Shown here piece by piece: positions 32,213 to 41,779 of a stretch of 64,000 nucleotides of DNA. The notes under the pieces are model-generated. The model searched no databases and was not told the origin of the DNA. It saw only the letters and a list, made by a program, of their open reading frames with translations. The position numbers and the translations under genes are program-made. This DNA is from Clostridium_AD sp964467165. GTDB lineage: Bacteria; Bacillota; Clostridia; Clostridiales; Clostridiaceae. The first letter of the stretch is position 1. Every line of letters starts with the position of its first letter. The stretch covers positions 1 to 64,000 of the forward strand of contig CAYXOL010000025.1 in assembly GCA_964467165.1 (NCBI GenBank), given 5' to 3'.

Positions 32213-34216
32213 TTGAAAAAATTTAAGGATTTTAAAATAGGACAAAAACTGACAATAGCATTTTTAATAGCAATTGTAATTACAGCACTTATAGGTTATG
32301 TGGGAATGAAAAATATTTATGTTTTATCAAGTATAAATAGTGAAAATTATAGTAAAAATGTTGTGCCACTTGGAAAAGCAGGGGAAATAGCAAAAGAGTT
32401 TCAAAGTATCAGAGTTATAATGAGAGATATAATTCTTACTGATGATTTGCCTGAGAAAAATCAGTATGTAATTGAGGTTAGAAATAAATTTCAGATAATT
32501 GATAAAGGTATTTTGGACATAGAGCCAACCACCAATGATAAGAAACAAATCGAGGATACGAAAAATGCATCACAAGTTTATAAGAATTATGCTGAAAAGT
32601 TAATGCAGCTTTCACTTATTGGAAAAGAAGATGAGGCAAAGGCTTTATATAAAAATACAGAATTTATTAAAGCCTTTGAAGCTATGGACACATTTGTCGA
32701 TAAAACCATAGTAACAAAGACAAAAGACTCCAGTGATAATAATAAAGAAATAATATCTAAAGGAGAAGATGCAAAAACATTAGTAATTATACTATTTTGT
32801 GTAGGTATAGTAATAATGATACTAGTTGGGTTATACACTACAAATGTAATTACAAAAGCAGTGAGATATATGGAAGGCTTAATGAAAAAGGCAGAGGCAG
32901 GAGATTTAACTATAGAAGCTGAAGTTTTTTCAAAGGATGAAATGGGTAGACTCACTATAGCTTTTAATAATTTTATCGCAAAATTAGTTCAGTTTATTCA
33001 TAATGTTCAAGAAAAATCCTATAAGTTAAATGGTATTTCTAAGATGCTTTTAGATACTTCAGAGGAATTGTCAATTAAAAGCATGGAAACTAATGATAAA
33101 ACATCAAATGTCATGGCGTCTGTAGAAGAAATTACTGCAAGTATTGAAGGATCAGCAAATGCTTCTATAGAAACAAGTAACAATATAAATATGATAGCTG
33201 CAGCAACTGAAGAGCTTTCAGCTAATATAAAAAATATAGCATCTTCATCGGAACAAACATCTACAGAAATTGATAAAGTTGCGGATTTAATAGATTTAAT
33301 GTCTCAAAGTACTAAAGGTATATTAGAGTTTTCAGAGGATATTTATAAATTTGTAGATAGTATTGCAATTTCTACAGTAGAGATTAATTCATCAATAAAT
33401 GAAATCAGTAGAAATGGTGAAAGAACATTGAGTATAACAGAGGATGCCCAAACAAAAGTAAAGGTTACTACTGAGAGTATAATCAAACTAAATATATTAG
33501 CAAAAAAAATAGGGAAAATAATAGGAACTATTAAGGATATTGCAGACCAAACTAATATGCTTGCTTTAAATGCGGCTATTGAGGCAGCAGGAGCTGGAGA
33601 TGCTGGAAAGGGATTTGCAGTTGTAGCCAATGAAGTGAAAGAACTTGCAAAACAAACTACTCGTGCTACAGAAGAAATTAGCCAGCAAATTGAAGAAATT
33701 CAAACAGATACAGGTAAAGCGGTTATTTCAATGGAAGTAATAAATGGGGTTATAGATGAATTGGTTACATCTACAAATATAGTTTCTTCAGCAGTTACAG
33801 AGCAATCTGTGAGTACTAAGTTAATATCAGGTTCTGCAAACGAAGCCACAGAAAAAATTAGAATGATTACTAGTGAGATAAAAAGCGTAAATGATAAATC
33901 GGAAAGTATATCAAGAAGTATATCCGAGGCTAGTCGCGGGGTAGTAGAGGTGGCTAGATCGGTATCTGAGTTATCTATGGCATCTAATGAAATAGTAAGA
34001 AATACAGAAATGGTATCCTTAAAAACTTCAGAAGTATCAAGAAGTTTTAGAGAAATAAGTATAGGTGCTACGGAAATAGCTATAAATATAGAAAAAATTA
34101 GCAAAGACACTAAAGAAAATTCGGAAATAGCAAGTAAATCTAGTGAACTGTCTCAGGAGATAGATCACATGGGAAAAGAATTAAAAGCATTAGTTAATGA
34201 ATATAGAATTGAGTAA
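32213..34216 (+). CDS. Methyl-accepting chemotaxis protein (four-helix-bundle sensor)
   Basis: A 667-residue receptor with TM1 (about 13-35), a periplasm-facing helical sensor of the 4HB_MCP type (about 36-188), TM2 (about 190-212), HAMP (about 213-265) and a long cytoplasmic coiled coil. The tip reads DQTNMLALNAAIEAAGAGDAGKGFAVVANEV, with Gly where many receptors have Arg. The start is TTG behind AAGGAGG. Its position inside the che cluster makes it the dedicated receptor of this pathway; the ligand is unknown. Confidence 0.92.
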   Translation: MKKFKDFKIGQKLTIAFLIAIVITALIGYVGMKNIYVLSSINSENYSKNVVPLGKAGEIAKEFQSIRVIMRDIILTDDLPEKNQYVIEVRNKFQIIDKGILDIEPTTNDKKQIEDTKNASQVYKNYAEKLMQLSLIGKEDEAKALYKNTEFIKAFEAMDTFVDKTIVTKTKDSSDNNKEIISKGEDAKTLVIILFCVGIVIMILVGLYTTNVITKAVRYMEGLMKKAEAGDLTIEAEVFSKDEMGRLTIAFNNFIAKLVQFIHNVQEKSYKLNGISKMLLDTSEELSIKSMETNDKTSNVMASVEEITASIEGSANASIETSNNINMIAAATEELSANIKNIASSSEQTSTEIDKVADLIDLMSQSTKGILEFSEDIYKFVDSIAISTVEINSSINEISRNGERTLSITEDAQTKVKVTTESIIKLNILAKKIGKIIGTIKDIADQTNMLALNAAIEAAGAGDAGKGFAVVANEVKELAKQTTRATEEISQQIEEIQTDTGKAVISMEVINGVIDELVTSTNIVSSAVTEQSVSTKLISGSANEATEKIRMITSEIKSVNDKSESISRSISEASRGVVEVARSVSELSMASNEIVRNTEMVSLKTSEVSRSFREISIGATEIAINIEKISKDTKENSEIASKSSELSQEIDHMGKELKALVNEYRIE

Positions 34217-34288
34217 ATGCGGCATCAAAGATGATGAGTATCTTCCATGAGGATGATGACGAACATTTGAGAAGGTGATGATTAAATA

Positions 34289-35371
34289 ATGCTAAAAATA
34301 TTAATTGTAGATGATTCCAGTGCATTTAGGAAGATACTTAAAGAAATTGTAATAGCAACAGGTGTAGCACTGGTAATATATACAGCTGGTGATGCAATTG
34401 AGGCATTAGATAGACTAGAATATTTAGATATTGATATTGTACTGCTTGATATAGTTATCCCAAAACTAGGAGGCATTGCAACCCTTAAAATAATTAGGGA
34501 GAAGTATCCTAATATGAAAGTAATTATTGTAAGCGGTCTAAGCCACAATGACACTAAGTTAACCATGGAAGCTCTAAGTAGTGGGGCTATAGATTTTATT
34601 AAAAAGCCAAACTCAGATGGAATAGGCATTCAGAAAATAAAATCTGATTTGAAAATGATATTTAATCAAATATTGATAGGTAAAAATACAAAAAATACTT
34701 TAAACATTCTAAACAATGAAAATAGTTATAATAAAAACAAACTTAATGAAGCAACTTTAAACATAACAAAACTTAGAGAAAGTAATTATAAAAGTCCAGA
34801 TATTATACTTATAGCAACTTCAACTGGAGGGCCGGCAGCTCTTGATAAAATTTTTAAAGGTATAAAAAATAATATTAATATTCCGATTTTAGTAGTGCAA
34901 CATATGCCAGCAGAGTTTACTAAATCTTTAGCTCAATCTTTAAATAACATTTGCAAACTAAAAGTCGTTGAAGCTTGTAATGGAGATATTATTGAGAATG
35001 GCCAGGTGTTTATAGCTCCAGGAGGTATCAATATGTCTGTTCGTAGCATCAATGGAGCTAAAGTAATAACAACTGAGCCCTCATCAGACATAAAAGGGGC
35101 AAGACCTTCAGCAGATTTTCTTTTTAAATCTGTTGCTAATGCGTATAGGAGTAAAAACGTCTTGGTTGTAGTTTTAACAGGTATGGGATCTGATGGTATT
35201 GAAGGGTTAAAAGTATTAAAAGAGTCCTGTGAATGCTATTGTATAACTGAGAGTGAAACTAGTTGTGTTGTCTATGGTATGCCAAAATGTATAGAAGATG
35301 CCAAGCTCTCAGATGCAAGTATACATATAAGTGCTATAGGAGAAAAGATTAATATATTAACAACTTTTTAG
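34289..35371 (+). CDS. cheB: Chemotaxis response regulator/protein-glutamate methylesterase CheB
   Basis: The 360-residue protein has an N-terminal receiver with D54 in VLLDIVIPKLGG and K106 in FIKKP, an N/K-rich linker (about 130-165), and a methylesterase domain with catalytic S178 (IATSTGG), H205 (VQHMP) and D302 (GMGSDG). It removes methyl groups from receptor glutamates or deamidates glutamines, for adaptation. A GAAGGTGATG site precedes the ATG. CheR, encoded 15 bases downstream, performs the opposite reaction. Confidence 0.95.
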   Translation: MLKILIVDDSSAFRKILKEIVIATGVALVIYTAGDAIEALDRLEYLDIDIVLLDIVIPKLGGIATLKIIREKYPNMKVIIVSGLSHNDTKLTMEALSSGAIDFIKKPNSDGIGIQKIKSDLKMIFNQILIGKNTKNTLNILNNENSYNKNKLNEATLNITKLRESNYKSPDIILIATSTGGPAALDKIFKGIKNNINIPILVVQHMPAEFTKSLAQSLNNICKLKVVEACNGDIIENGQVFIAPGGINMSVRSINGAKVITTEPSSDIKGARPSADFLFKSVANAYRSKNVLVVVLTGMGSDGIEGLKVLKESCECYCITESETSCVVYGMPKCIEDAKLSDASIHISAIGEKINILTTF

Positions 35372-35386
35372 TTTATTTAGGATGGG

Positions 35387-36241
35387 GTGAAAATCATAGT
35401 AAATTTATCAAAAAAGGAATTTTTAATAATGAGAAAATACATTGAAGAAAAGTGTGGAATTATAATTTCATTAGAAAAATCCTATTTAATAGAAAGTAGG
35501 TTGTCTAAATTATTAATAGAATTTAATTGCAATACTTTTGAAGAGTTTTATAAATTAATATATACTAGTATGGATGATACCATTACAGAAAAAGTAATTG
35601 ATGCCATTACAACAAATGAAACCTTATGGTTTAGAGATAAAAAACCCTGGGACGTTTTAGAAAACATTTTAATGCCACAATATGTAGAAACACTTAGAGA
35701 AAATAAAAGAAATAAGATAAGAATATGGAGTGCAGGATGTTCCACAGGACAAGAACCATATACTATTGCAATGATTATTCATAATTACTTAGAAAAAAAT
35801 AATATTTTGGATATTCAAGCATCACAATTTGAGATTATGGCCACGGATATTTCTGGTGCTATAATAAACTTAGCTAAAGCAGGCAGATATGATGCTATAA
35901 CTATAATGAGGGGACTTCCAGAATTTTATAAGCAGAAGTATTTTGATAAGAATGACAGGATATATACTATAAAACAGGATATAAAAAACATGATAAAATT
36001 TTATAAATTTAATCTGCAAAAAAGCTTTGTTTGTTTCGGAAAATTTGATTTGATACTTTGCAGGTATGTTACAATTTATTTTTCGGAAACCTTAAAAAAT
36101 GACTTGCTCCAAAGGATAGCTAATTCTTTGGAAAAATCGGGAAATCTTTTCTTAGGTAGTTCAGAGATATACTTTGATTATAATGAATACTATGAAAAAC
36201 AAGAGAGTATGGGAACAATATATTATGAGGTAAAGAGGTGA
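35387..36241 (+). CDS. cheR: Chemotaxis protein methyltransferase CheR
   Basis: A 284-residue CheR with an N-terminal helical domain (FLIMRKYIEEKCGIIISLEKSYLIESRLSKLL) and a SAM-dependent methyltransferase domain: TTNETLWFRDKKPW, then RIWSAGCSTGQEPYTIAMI (SAM-binding) and FDLILCRYVTIYFSE. It methylates receptor glutamates. The start is GTG at 35387, giving a complete N-terminal domain. CheY begins six bases past its stop region, so the genes are coupled. Confidence 0.95.
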   Translation: MKIIVNLSKKEFLIMRKYIEEKCGIIISLEKSYLIESRLSKLLIEFNCNTFEEFYKLIYTSMDDTITEKVIDAITTNETLWFRDKKPWDVLENILMPQYVETLRENKRNKIRIWSAGCSTGQEPYTIAMIIHNYLEKNNILDIQASQFEIMATDISGAIINLAKAGRYDAITIMRGLPEFYKQKYFDKNDRIYTIKQDIKNMIKFYKFNLQKSFVCFGKFDLILCRYVTIYFSETLKNDLLQRIANSLEKSGNLFLGSSEIYFDYNEYYEKQESMGTIYYEVKR

Positions 36242-36246
36242 ATATA

Positions 36247-36621
36247 ATGAAAATTTTGTCTGTGGATGATTCAGCTATAATAAGGAAAATAATTAAGATG
36301 GCAGTGGAAGTAATAGAATATGAGTTTTTAGAGGCGGCAGATGGTGAAGAGGCTCTAAATATTATACGTGAAAATTATCTCCATATATCTCTAATTTTAT
36401 TAGATTGGAATATGCCAGGTATTGATGGGTTCCAGTTATTAAAAATCATTAAAAGTGATGATAGATTTAAAAGTATACCAGTGATGATGGTTACTACGGA
36501 AAGCGAAAAACTTAGTATAATAAAAGCAATTCAAGCTGGGGCTAATCATTATGTTGTTAAGCCATTTACTATGGAAGAAGTAACTAAAAAAATGTTTGAA
36601 GCATTGGGAAAGGGTGAATAA
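36247..36621 (+). CDS. cheY: Chemotaxis response regulator CheY
   Basis: A single receiver domain of 124 residues: acidic pocket D7-D8, phosphoacceptor D53 in LILLDWNMPGIDG, T in MMVTTES and K in YVVKPF. Phosphorylated CheY normally switches the flagellar motor; no motor gene is in the window. The ATG at 36247 has AAAGAGG eight bases upstream; the GTG at 36238 overlaps that site. Confidence 0.93.
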   Translation: MKILSVDDSAIIRKIIKMAVEVIEYEFLEAADGEEALNIIRENYLHISLILLDWNMPGIDGFQLLKIIKSDDRFKSIPVMMVTTESEKLSIIKAIQAGANHYVVKPFTMEEVTKKMFEALGKGE

Positions 36622-36623
36622 CT

Positions 36624-37094
36624 TTGAATATAGAACAAGATTATTTACAGGTAAGTCTTACCACTGCCATAAGGGACGTTATAGAAACTATGACTGGTCT
36701 CTGTATTGAAGAAGCTTTGGGGCAGGATGTTTGTACAATAAACAAAGGCGAAATATCTGGAGCTATGTTAATTTTAGGAGAAAGAAATGCATTAATGAGT
36801 TTAACAATGTCTAAAGAATTGTGTACTACAATAATATCCTATATGACGGGAATGGAAAAAAACGACATAACAAAAGAAGAAATATATGATGGAGCAGCAG
36901 AACTTGTAAATATGGTTGCAGGCAGAGCAAAGGCAATATTATCTGGCACTAAATATCATTTTAGTATTACTCCTCCATTTACAATTGTAGGACAAGATCA
37001 TTTTATTGTGCATAAGGATAAACGTTCCAATATAGCTAAGCAATATATTATTGAAGATAGGTGGCTTTTTTTGCAAATTTATTATATAAATTGA
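36624..37094 (+). CDS. cheX: CheX-type CheY-phosphate phosphatase
   Basis: This 156-residue protein fits the CheX/CheC/FliY phosphatase family. The catalytic E-x2-N pair is visible in DGAAELVNMVAGRAK (about residue 94-97), and only one such motif is present, as in CheX. It dephosphorylates CheY. The start is TTG at 36624, two bases after the cheY stop, with AAAGGGTG upstream. Confidence 0.85.
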   Translation: MNIEQDYLQVSLTTAIRDVIETMTGLCIEEALGQDVCTINKGEISGAMLILGERNALMSLTMSKELCTTIISYMTGMEKNDITKEEIYDGAAELVNMVAGRAKAILSGTKYHFSITPPFTIVGQDHFIVHKDKRSNIAKQYIIEDRWLFLQIYYIN

Positions 37095-37111
37095 TTTGGA
37101 GGCAGTAATTT

Positions 37112-38869
37112 ATGAAGGGTACAAAGATTTTAATTGTTGAGGACTCGAAGGTAACTGCAAAAACTATACAAAATAGTTTGATAAAATTGGGGTATGAAGT
37201 TTCAGATATTTGTTCTAAGGGTGAAGAGGCTATAAGAGCATCACTTATTCATAATCCTGATATTATCCTTATGGATATAGAACTAGAAGGAGATATGAAT
37301 GGTATTGAAACTGCAACCAAAATAACAAATATTTTAAACATACCAGTTATATATCTTACTGCATTATCTGATAAAAATATGTTGGAAAAAACAAAATTAA
37401 GTGAAGGGTATTCATTTTTAGTAAAGCCCTTTGAAGAAACTGAACTATTCTTCAATATAGAAATGGCTTTATATAAGCATGAAATGAAGAATAAGCTAGA
37501 GGAAGAGCGAAAGTGGTTAAATGCCATTTTAGAAAGTATAAATGATGGTGTAATAGCTATTGATAAAGATGAAAATATAAAGTTTATGAATGAAAGTGCG
37601 AGGAATTTAATTGGATATACTAACGATAATGTAGAAGGTAAACTTAAGGACGTTCTTAAATTATTAGATCCGAAAACTAGGGAGCAAGTACAGATTTTAG
37701 ATTTGAAGGAAAAGAGTGAAAAGATTCTTATTGGAAATCATGAAAAGGAATGTATAACACTGTGTCAAGTAACGTCTATACCAAAAAGAAATAAAGGGAA
37801 AATGGGATACGTTCTGAGCATATCTGATATATCTCAGGAGAAAAAATTAAAAAAAGACATTCATTACCTAACCTTTCACGATCAATTAACAGCAATAAAT
37901 AATCGTACTTACTTCGAGGAAGAAATAAGTAAATATAATGAACCAGAATATTTACCGGTAAGTATTATAATGTCAGATTTGAATGGATTAAAACTAACTA
38001 ATGATGTATTTGGGCATCAACTGGGGGATGAACTTATAAAAAAAGCAGCACAGGTTTTAAAGAAAAGCTGTAGAGCTAGTGATCTACTCGCACGAATTGG
38101 TGGGGATGAATTTATAATAGTGCTACCCAATACTGATAAGAAAATAGCTGAAAATATTGAAAGGCGAATAAAGAAGTTTACAAGTGAAGAAAATGTAGTA
38201 TTTGGTAAACTAAGTATGGCAATGGGCAGTGCTACGAAAGAGGATAGTCAACAGGACATTTTTCATGCTATAAATGAAGCAGATAAGAGAATGTACACTA
38301 ATAAATTTACTGAAAGTAAGAAGTATAGAGAGGGTATGTTATTATTTATAAAGAATAAATTAAAAGAAAATTATTCTAGCAATTATGATAATGACCTTGA
38401 TACTCGGAATATCTTACTACAAATGGGAAGGCGTATAAATTTATCTAATAAGGAATTGGAAGAAATCTCGTTATATACTGAGATGGGAGATATTGGAATG
38501 TTTTCTATTCCTGAGCACATAAAAAATAAAGCCTCAAAATTAGATGAAAAAGAGTGGGACATTATAAAAAAACATACAGAATCTGGATATAAAATTGCCA
38601 CTGCTATACAAAAATTTAATCCTGTAGCAAATTACATATTATGTCATCATGAAAGATGGGATGGAACAGGATATCCTCAAAACCTTAAAGGAGAGGAAAT
38701 ACCTGTTATTTCTAGGATGATTTCTATTGTGGAGGCTTACGCGGCTATGATTAATAAAAGAAATTATAGAAAGACCATGAATAGAGAAGAAGCTATTTTA
38801 GAAATATCAAAATGCGCAGATACACAATTTGACCCCAGGTTAGTAGAAATATTTAAAAAGGTTATTTAG
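37112..38869 (+). CDS. Receiver-PAS-GGDEF-degenerate HD-GYP protein
   Basis: Four domains in 585 residues: receiver (1-125) with D55 in IILMDIELEG; PAS (about 133-245); GGDEF (about 255-410) with intact RIGGDEF and an inhibitory RxxD site (RASD) five residues before it; and an HD-GYP-like domain (about 430-585) that keeps HHERWDGTGYP but reads EMGDIGMF where the metal-binding HD dyad should be. The protein is thus predicted to make cyclic di-GMP under control of CheA-type phosphorylation, while its HD half is probably catalytically dead or regulatory. It lies 17 bases after cheX, so it belongs to the che operon. Confidence 0.9.
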   Translation: MKGTKILIVEDSKVTAKTIQNSLIKLGYEVSDICSKGEEAIRASLIHNPDIILMDIELEGDMNGIETATKITNILNIPVIYLTALSDKNMLEKTKLSEGYSFLVKPFEETELFFNIEMALYKHEMKNKLEEERKWLNAILESINDGVIAIDKDENIKFMNESARNLIGYTNDNVEGKLKDVLKLLDPKTREQVQILDLKEKSEKILIGNHEKECITLCQVTSIPKRNKGKMGYVLSISDISQEKKLKKDIHYLTFHDQLTAINNRTYFEEEISKYNEPEYLPVSIIMSDLNGLKLTNDVFGHQLGDELIKKAAQVLKKSCRASDLLARIGGDEFIIVLPNTDKKIAENIERRIKKFTSEENVVFGKLSMAMGSATKEDSQQDIFHAINEADKRMYTNKFTESKKYREGMLLFIKNKLKENYSSNYDNDLDTRNILLQMGRRINLSNKELEEISLYTEMGDIGMFSIPEHIKNKASKLDEKEWDIIKKHTESGYKIATAIQKFNPVANYILCHHERWDGTGYPQNLKGEEIPVISRMISIVEAYAAMINKRNYRKTMNREEAILEISKCADTQFDPRLVEIFKKVI

Positions 38870-38922
38870 GCATATTTAAAGAAATAGATGATAAAGATAA
38901 ACGAGGAGAATTGCTCTATGAG

Positions 38923-38964
38923 AAAATGCTGTACTGGTTAAATTAACTGGTAGGGCATTTTTTT
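38923..38964 (+). terminator. Terminator of the che operon
   Basis: aaaatgc (38923-38929) pairs with gcatttt (38954-38960), with a further short gttaa/ttaac pairing in the loop; the descending arm merges into a run of T. Confidence 0.65.
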
Positions 38965-39097
38965 ATGAAAATACAACTGCGAAAATTAGTATATTACGCC
39001 ATAATTTAGTATTAATATTAGTTATTATATGGTATGATTTATTAATAGTGTCTTATAAAAAATTGAAAGATAGATTTCATAAGGAGGATTTACAGGC

Positions 39098-40300
39098 ATG
39101 GATGTTTATGTAGCAAGACAGCCAATCTTTGATTGTAATAATAAAACTATTGCCTACGAACTTTTGTTTAGAAATAGTCTAGAAAACAAGTATACCGGCG
39201 AGGATGGATATAAGGCGACTTTAGAAGTAATAAATAACACTTTTTTCACTATCGGGCTTAATAATGTTATAGATGGAAAAAAAGCATTCATTAATTTAAA
39301 TGAGAGTCTTTTAAAAATGGATTTTATCACTGCACTACCTCCAGAATTTGTGGTTATAGAAATCCTTGAAACTGTTGAGCCTACTGAGGATATAATTCAA
39401 CGGTGCAGAGAACTTAAAGATAAAGGATATATATTAGCACTAGATGATTTTGTGTTTTATCCTAAATACAGGAAATTATTAGATTTAGTGGATATAATTA
39501 AAGTAGATTTTACAATAACTCTTGGAGAATCAAGAAAACTAGTTATGAAATTAGTGGAAAATAAAAATATTGAATTTTTAGCTGAGAAAGTTGAAACAAA
39601 AGAAGAATACCTTGAAGCAATTTCCTATGGGTATACTTATTTTCAAGGATATTTCTTTAGCAAACCAGAGATATTAGTAGGAAGAGATATTCCTCCCAAC
39701 AAAATGATTTATTTAAAAGTAATTAAAGAACTAAATAGTAAAGGTTTTCATGTGGATAAACTTGAAGAATTAATTGTAAGGGATGTTTCAATCGCTTACA
39801 AGTTATTAAAAATGATAAATTCTTCATCCTTTGGTATTAGAAATAAAATTACATCAATGAAACTAGCAATAAATATGATGGGCGAAGAAGAGATGATAAA
39901 GTGGCTTTATATGTTAATAATTAGAGGTATTAGTTTGGATAAACCTGGAGAAATAATAACTCTATCACTTCAAAGGGCAAAATTCTGTGAGCAAATTGCT
40001 ATTTTATCAAATAATAAACATATTGCTTTTGATGCTTATCTTACTGGGATGCTTTCAACTATGGATGCCATTTTAAATTTACCAATGGAAAAAATATTAG
40101 ATGAATTATCAATTGGAGAAGTTGTTAAGGTAGCAATTACTAAAAGAACGAACACCTTAGGAGTTATATATATGTTAGTTAAAGAATATGAAAAAGGCAA
40201 CTTTGATAGGGTAGCAGATTTATGTCACCAGTTAAATATAAATGAAAGTGATGTTGGAAGCACTTATTTTAATGTGCTTAGTTGGATAAAAGATGTTTAA
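39098..40300 (+). CDS. EAL/HDOD domain signalling protein (YuxH type)
   Basis: A 400-residue protein with an N-terminal EAL-like domain (about 1-200) and a C-terminal HDOD domain (about 205-395, with DVSIAYKLLKMINSSSFGIRNKITSMKLAINMMGEE). The catalytic EAL motif reads YELLFR, and DDFV replaces the usual DDFG, which is the pattern of the non-hydrolysing YuxH/CdgJ group. It probably binds a ligand or partner and does not degrade cyclic di-GMP. It follows the che operon behind its own leader, with AAGGAGG before the ATG. Confidence 0.9.
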   Translation: MDVYVARQPIFDCNNKTIAYELLFRNSLENKYTGEDGYKATLEVINNTFFTIGLNNVIDGKKAFINLNESLLKMDFITALPPEFVVIEILETVEPTEDIIQRCRELKDKGYILALDDFVFYPKYRKLLDLVDIIKVDFTITLGESRKLVMKLVENKNIEFLAEKVETKEEYLEAISYGYTYFQGYFFSKPEILVGRDIPPNKMIYLKVIKELNSKGFHVDKLEELIVRDVSIAYKLLKMINSSSFGIRNKITSMKLAINMMGEEEMIKWLYMLIIRGISLDKPGEIITLSLQRAKFCEQIAILSNNKHIAFDAYLTGMLSTMDAILNLPMEKILDELSIGEVVKVAITKRTNTLGVIYMLVKEYEKGNFDRVADLCHQLNINESDVGSTYFNVLSWIKDV

Positions 40301-40367
40301 AAAATTAGTAATGAACAATAGAAGGTATGTACGATTAACCTGTAAAATATATATGATAAGTACAATT

Positions 40368-40412
40368 AAAAAATTATCGCCTTGTCTTAAATAGATAAGG
40401 CGATAATTTTTT
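40368..40412. terminator. Bidirectional terminator
   Basis: A perfect 16-bp stem (40368-40383 with 40397-40412) with A-rich and T-rich ends, 13-nt loop. It ends the EAL/HDOD transcript. Confidence 0.88.
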
Positions 40413-40585
40413 AATAGTAAGTGCATAAATCTTATATATGCTTTTAGTGGATATAAGATTGGCATGGGAAATTTGCTGATTAAAATATGTTTAAAAGAAA
40501 GAAAGATGGTACAATAGTATAAGCTTAGGTAATACTGTATACTAATATAATAGTTTCATAATTTAAATTAAAGGAAGTTGGTACG

Positions 40586-41743
40586 GTGAGAAGATTTATA
40601 ATAAAATTATTAGCAGTTATAAATAGTCTGCTTAAAAAGAAGAAAAACAAGGTGTGTTTTGTAAGTCATCCAGATTTTTCAGATAACAGTATGAGTGTGT
40701 TTGATTATATGGTTACCCAAAAACCAATGCAATATGAAATTGTATGGTTAGTTAACGACTCATTTATTCCTAGTGAAATACAGGAACTACAAAAACAATT
40801 CAAAATAAAAGTGATAAGGCTAAAGTCATTTCTTGGGATATTAAATTATATGACTTCAAATTATATATTTTACACTCATGGAGCATTAAATGGAGTGGAA
40901 TGTTTGGACAAGCAAATTGTAGTTAATTTGTGGCATGGCATGCCACTGAAAAATATAGGTTACTTGGATAATAAAACGGAGGAAGATGTTGCACATTTTA
41001 CATATACTATAGCTACCTCAGAAGAATTTCAAAAGGTTATATCAAAAGTTTTCGGGGTAGATAAAGATAAAGTATTAATCACGGGACTTCCTAGAAATGA
41101 TAGAATGGATGACTTTAGGGATATATTAAATAAGCTTGGAATAGATGGATCAACATATAATAAGAAAATATTGTGGATGCCAACATTTAGAAAATCTAGT
41201 GTAGGCGACAAGAGAAAAGATGGATTATCTAAAGAGGGACAATTGCCATTACTTACTAGTAAGCAGCTAGTGGACCTTAATAAGTATCTTAGTGATAATA
41301 AGGATTTACTTATAGTTAAGTTACACCCTATGGATACTCTCCAAAAGAAGGATTTTAGTGAATTAAGTAATATAAAAGTAATTATTAATGATGATTTTAA
41401 AATTATCGGAGAGCAATTATATTCAATATTTAAAGAAATTGATGCATTAATTACGGATTACTCATCTGTTTATTTTGATTATATGATATTAAATAAGCCT
41501 ATTGGGTTTGTAATGGACGATTTAGGTGAATATAGTACTAGTAGGGGTTTTGTTTTTGAAAATATATATGATTGGATTCCAGGGCCCATAATTAAAGATA
41601 TGACAGAGTTACATAGATTTATTCAGCAAATAAATAATAACGTAGATGATTATAAAAGTATCAGAGAAAAAGTTAATAACAAAACTAATAAATATTCAGA
41701 CTTCAATAATACTGAAAGATTATTTGATAAATTAGGTTTATAG
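40586..41743 (+). CDS. CDP-glycerol glycerophosphotransferase (teichoic acid synthesis, TagB/TagF type)
   Basis: The 385-residue protein matches the CDP-glycerol:poly(glycerophosphate) glycerophosphotransferase family: FYTHGALNGVE, VVNLWHGMPLKNIGYL (catalytic His region), KVLITGLPRNDRMD, KILWMPTFR, and the C-terminal DALITDYSSVYFDYMILNKPIGFV. It adds glycerol phosphate to a lipid-linked primer or polymer at the cytoplasmic membrane face. The start is GTG with AAGGAAG. TagD, which makes its donor CDP-glycerol, is encoded two genes downstream. Confidence 0.9.
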   Translation: MRRFIIKLLAVINSLLKKKKNKVCFVSHPDFSDNSMSVFDYMVTQKPMQYEIVWLVNDSFIPSEIQELQKQFKIKVIRLKSFLGILNYMTSNYIFYTHGALNGVECLDKQIVVNLWHGMPLKNIGYLDNKTEEDVAHFTYTIATSEEFQKVISKVFGVDKDKVLITGLPRNDRMDDFRDILNKLGIDGSTYNKKILWMPTFRKSSVGDKRKDGLSKEGQLPLLTSKQLVDLNKYLSDNKDLLIVKLHPMDTLQKKDFSELSNIKVIINDDFKIIGEQLYSIFKEIDALITDYSSVYFDYMILNKPIGFVMDDLGEYSTSRGFVFENIYDWIPGPIIKDMTELHRFIQQINNNVDDYKSIREKVNNKTNKYSDFNNTERLFDKLGL

Positions 41744-41779
41744 AGAAAAAGAAAATACATTGCATAGGATGGTTCATAA

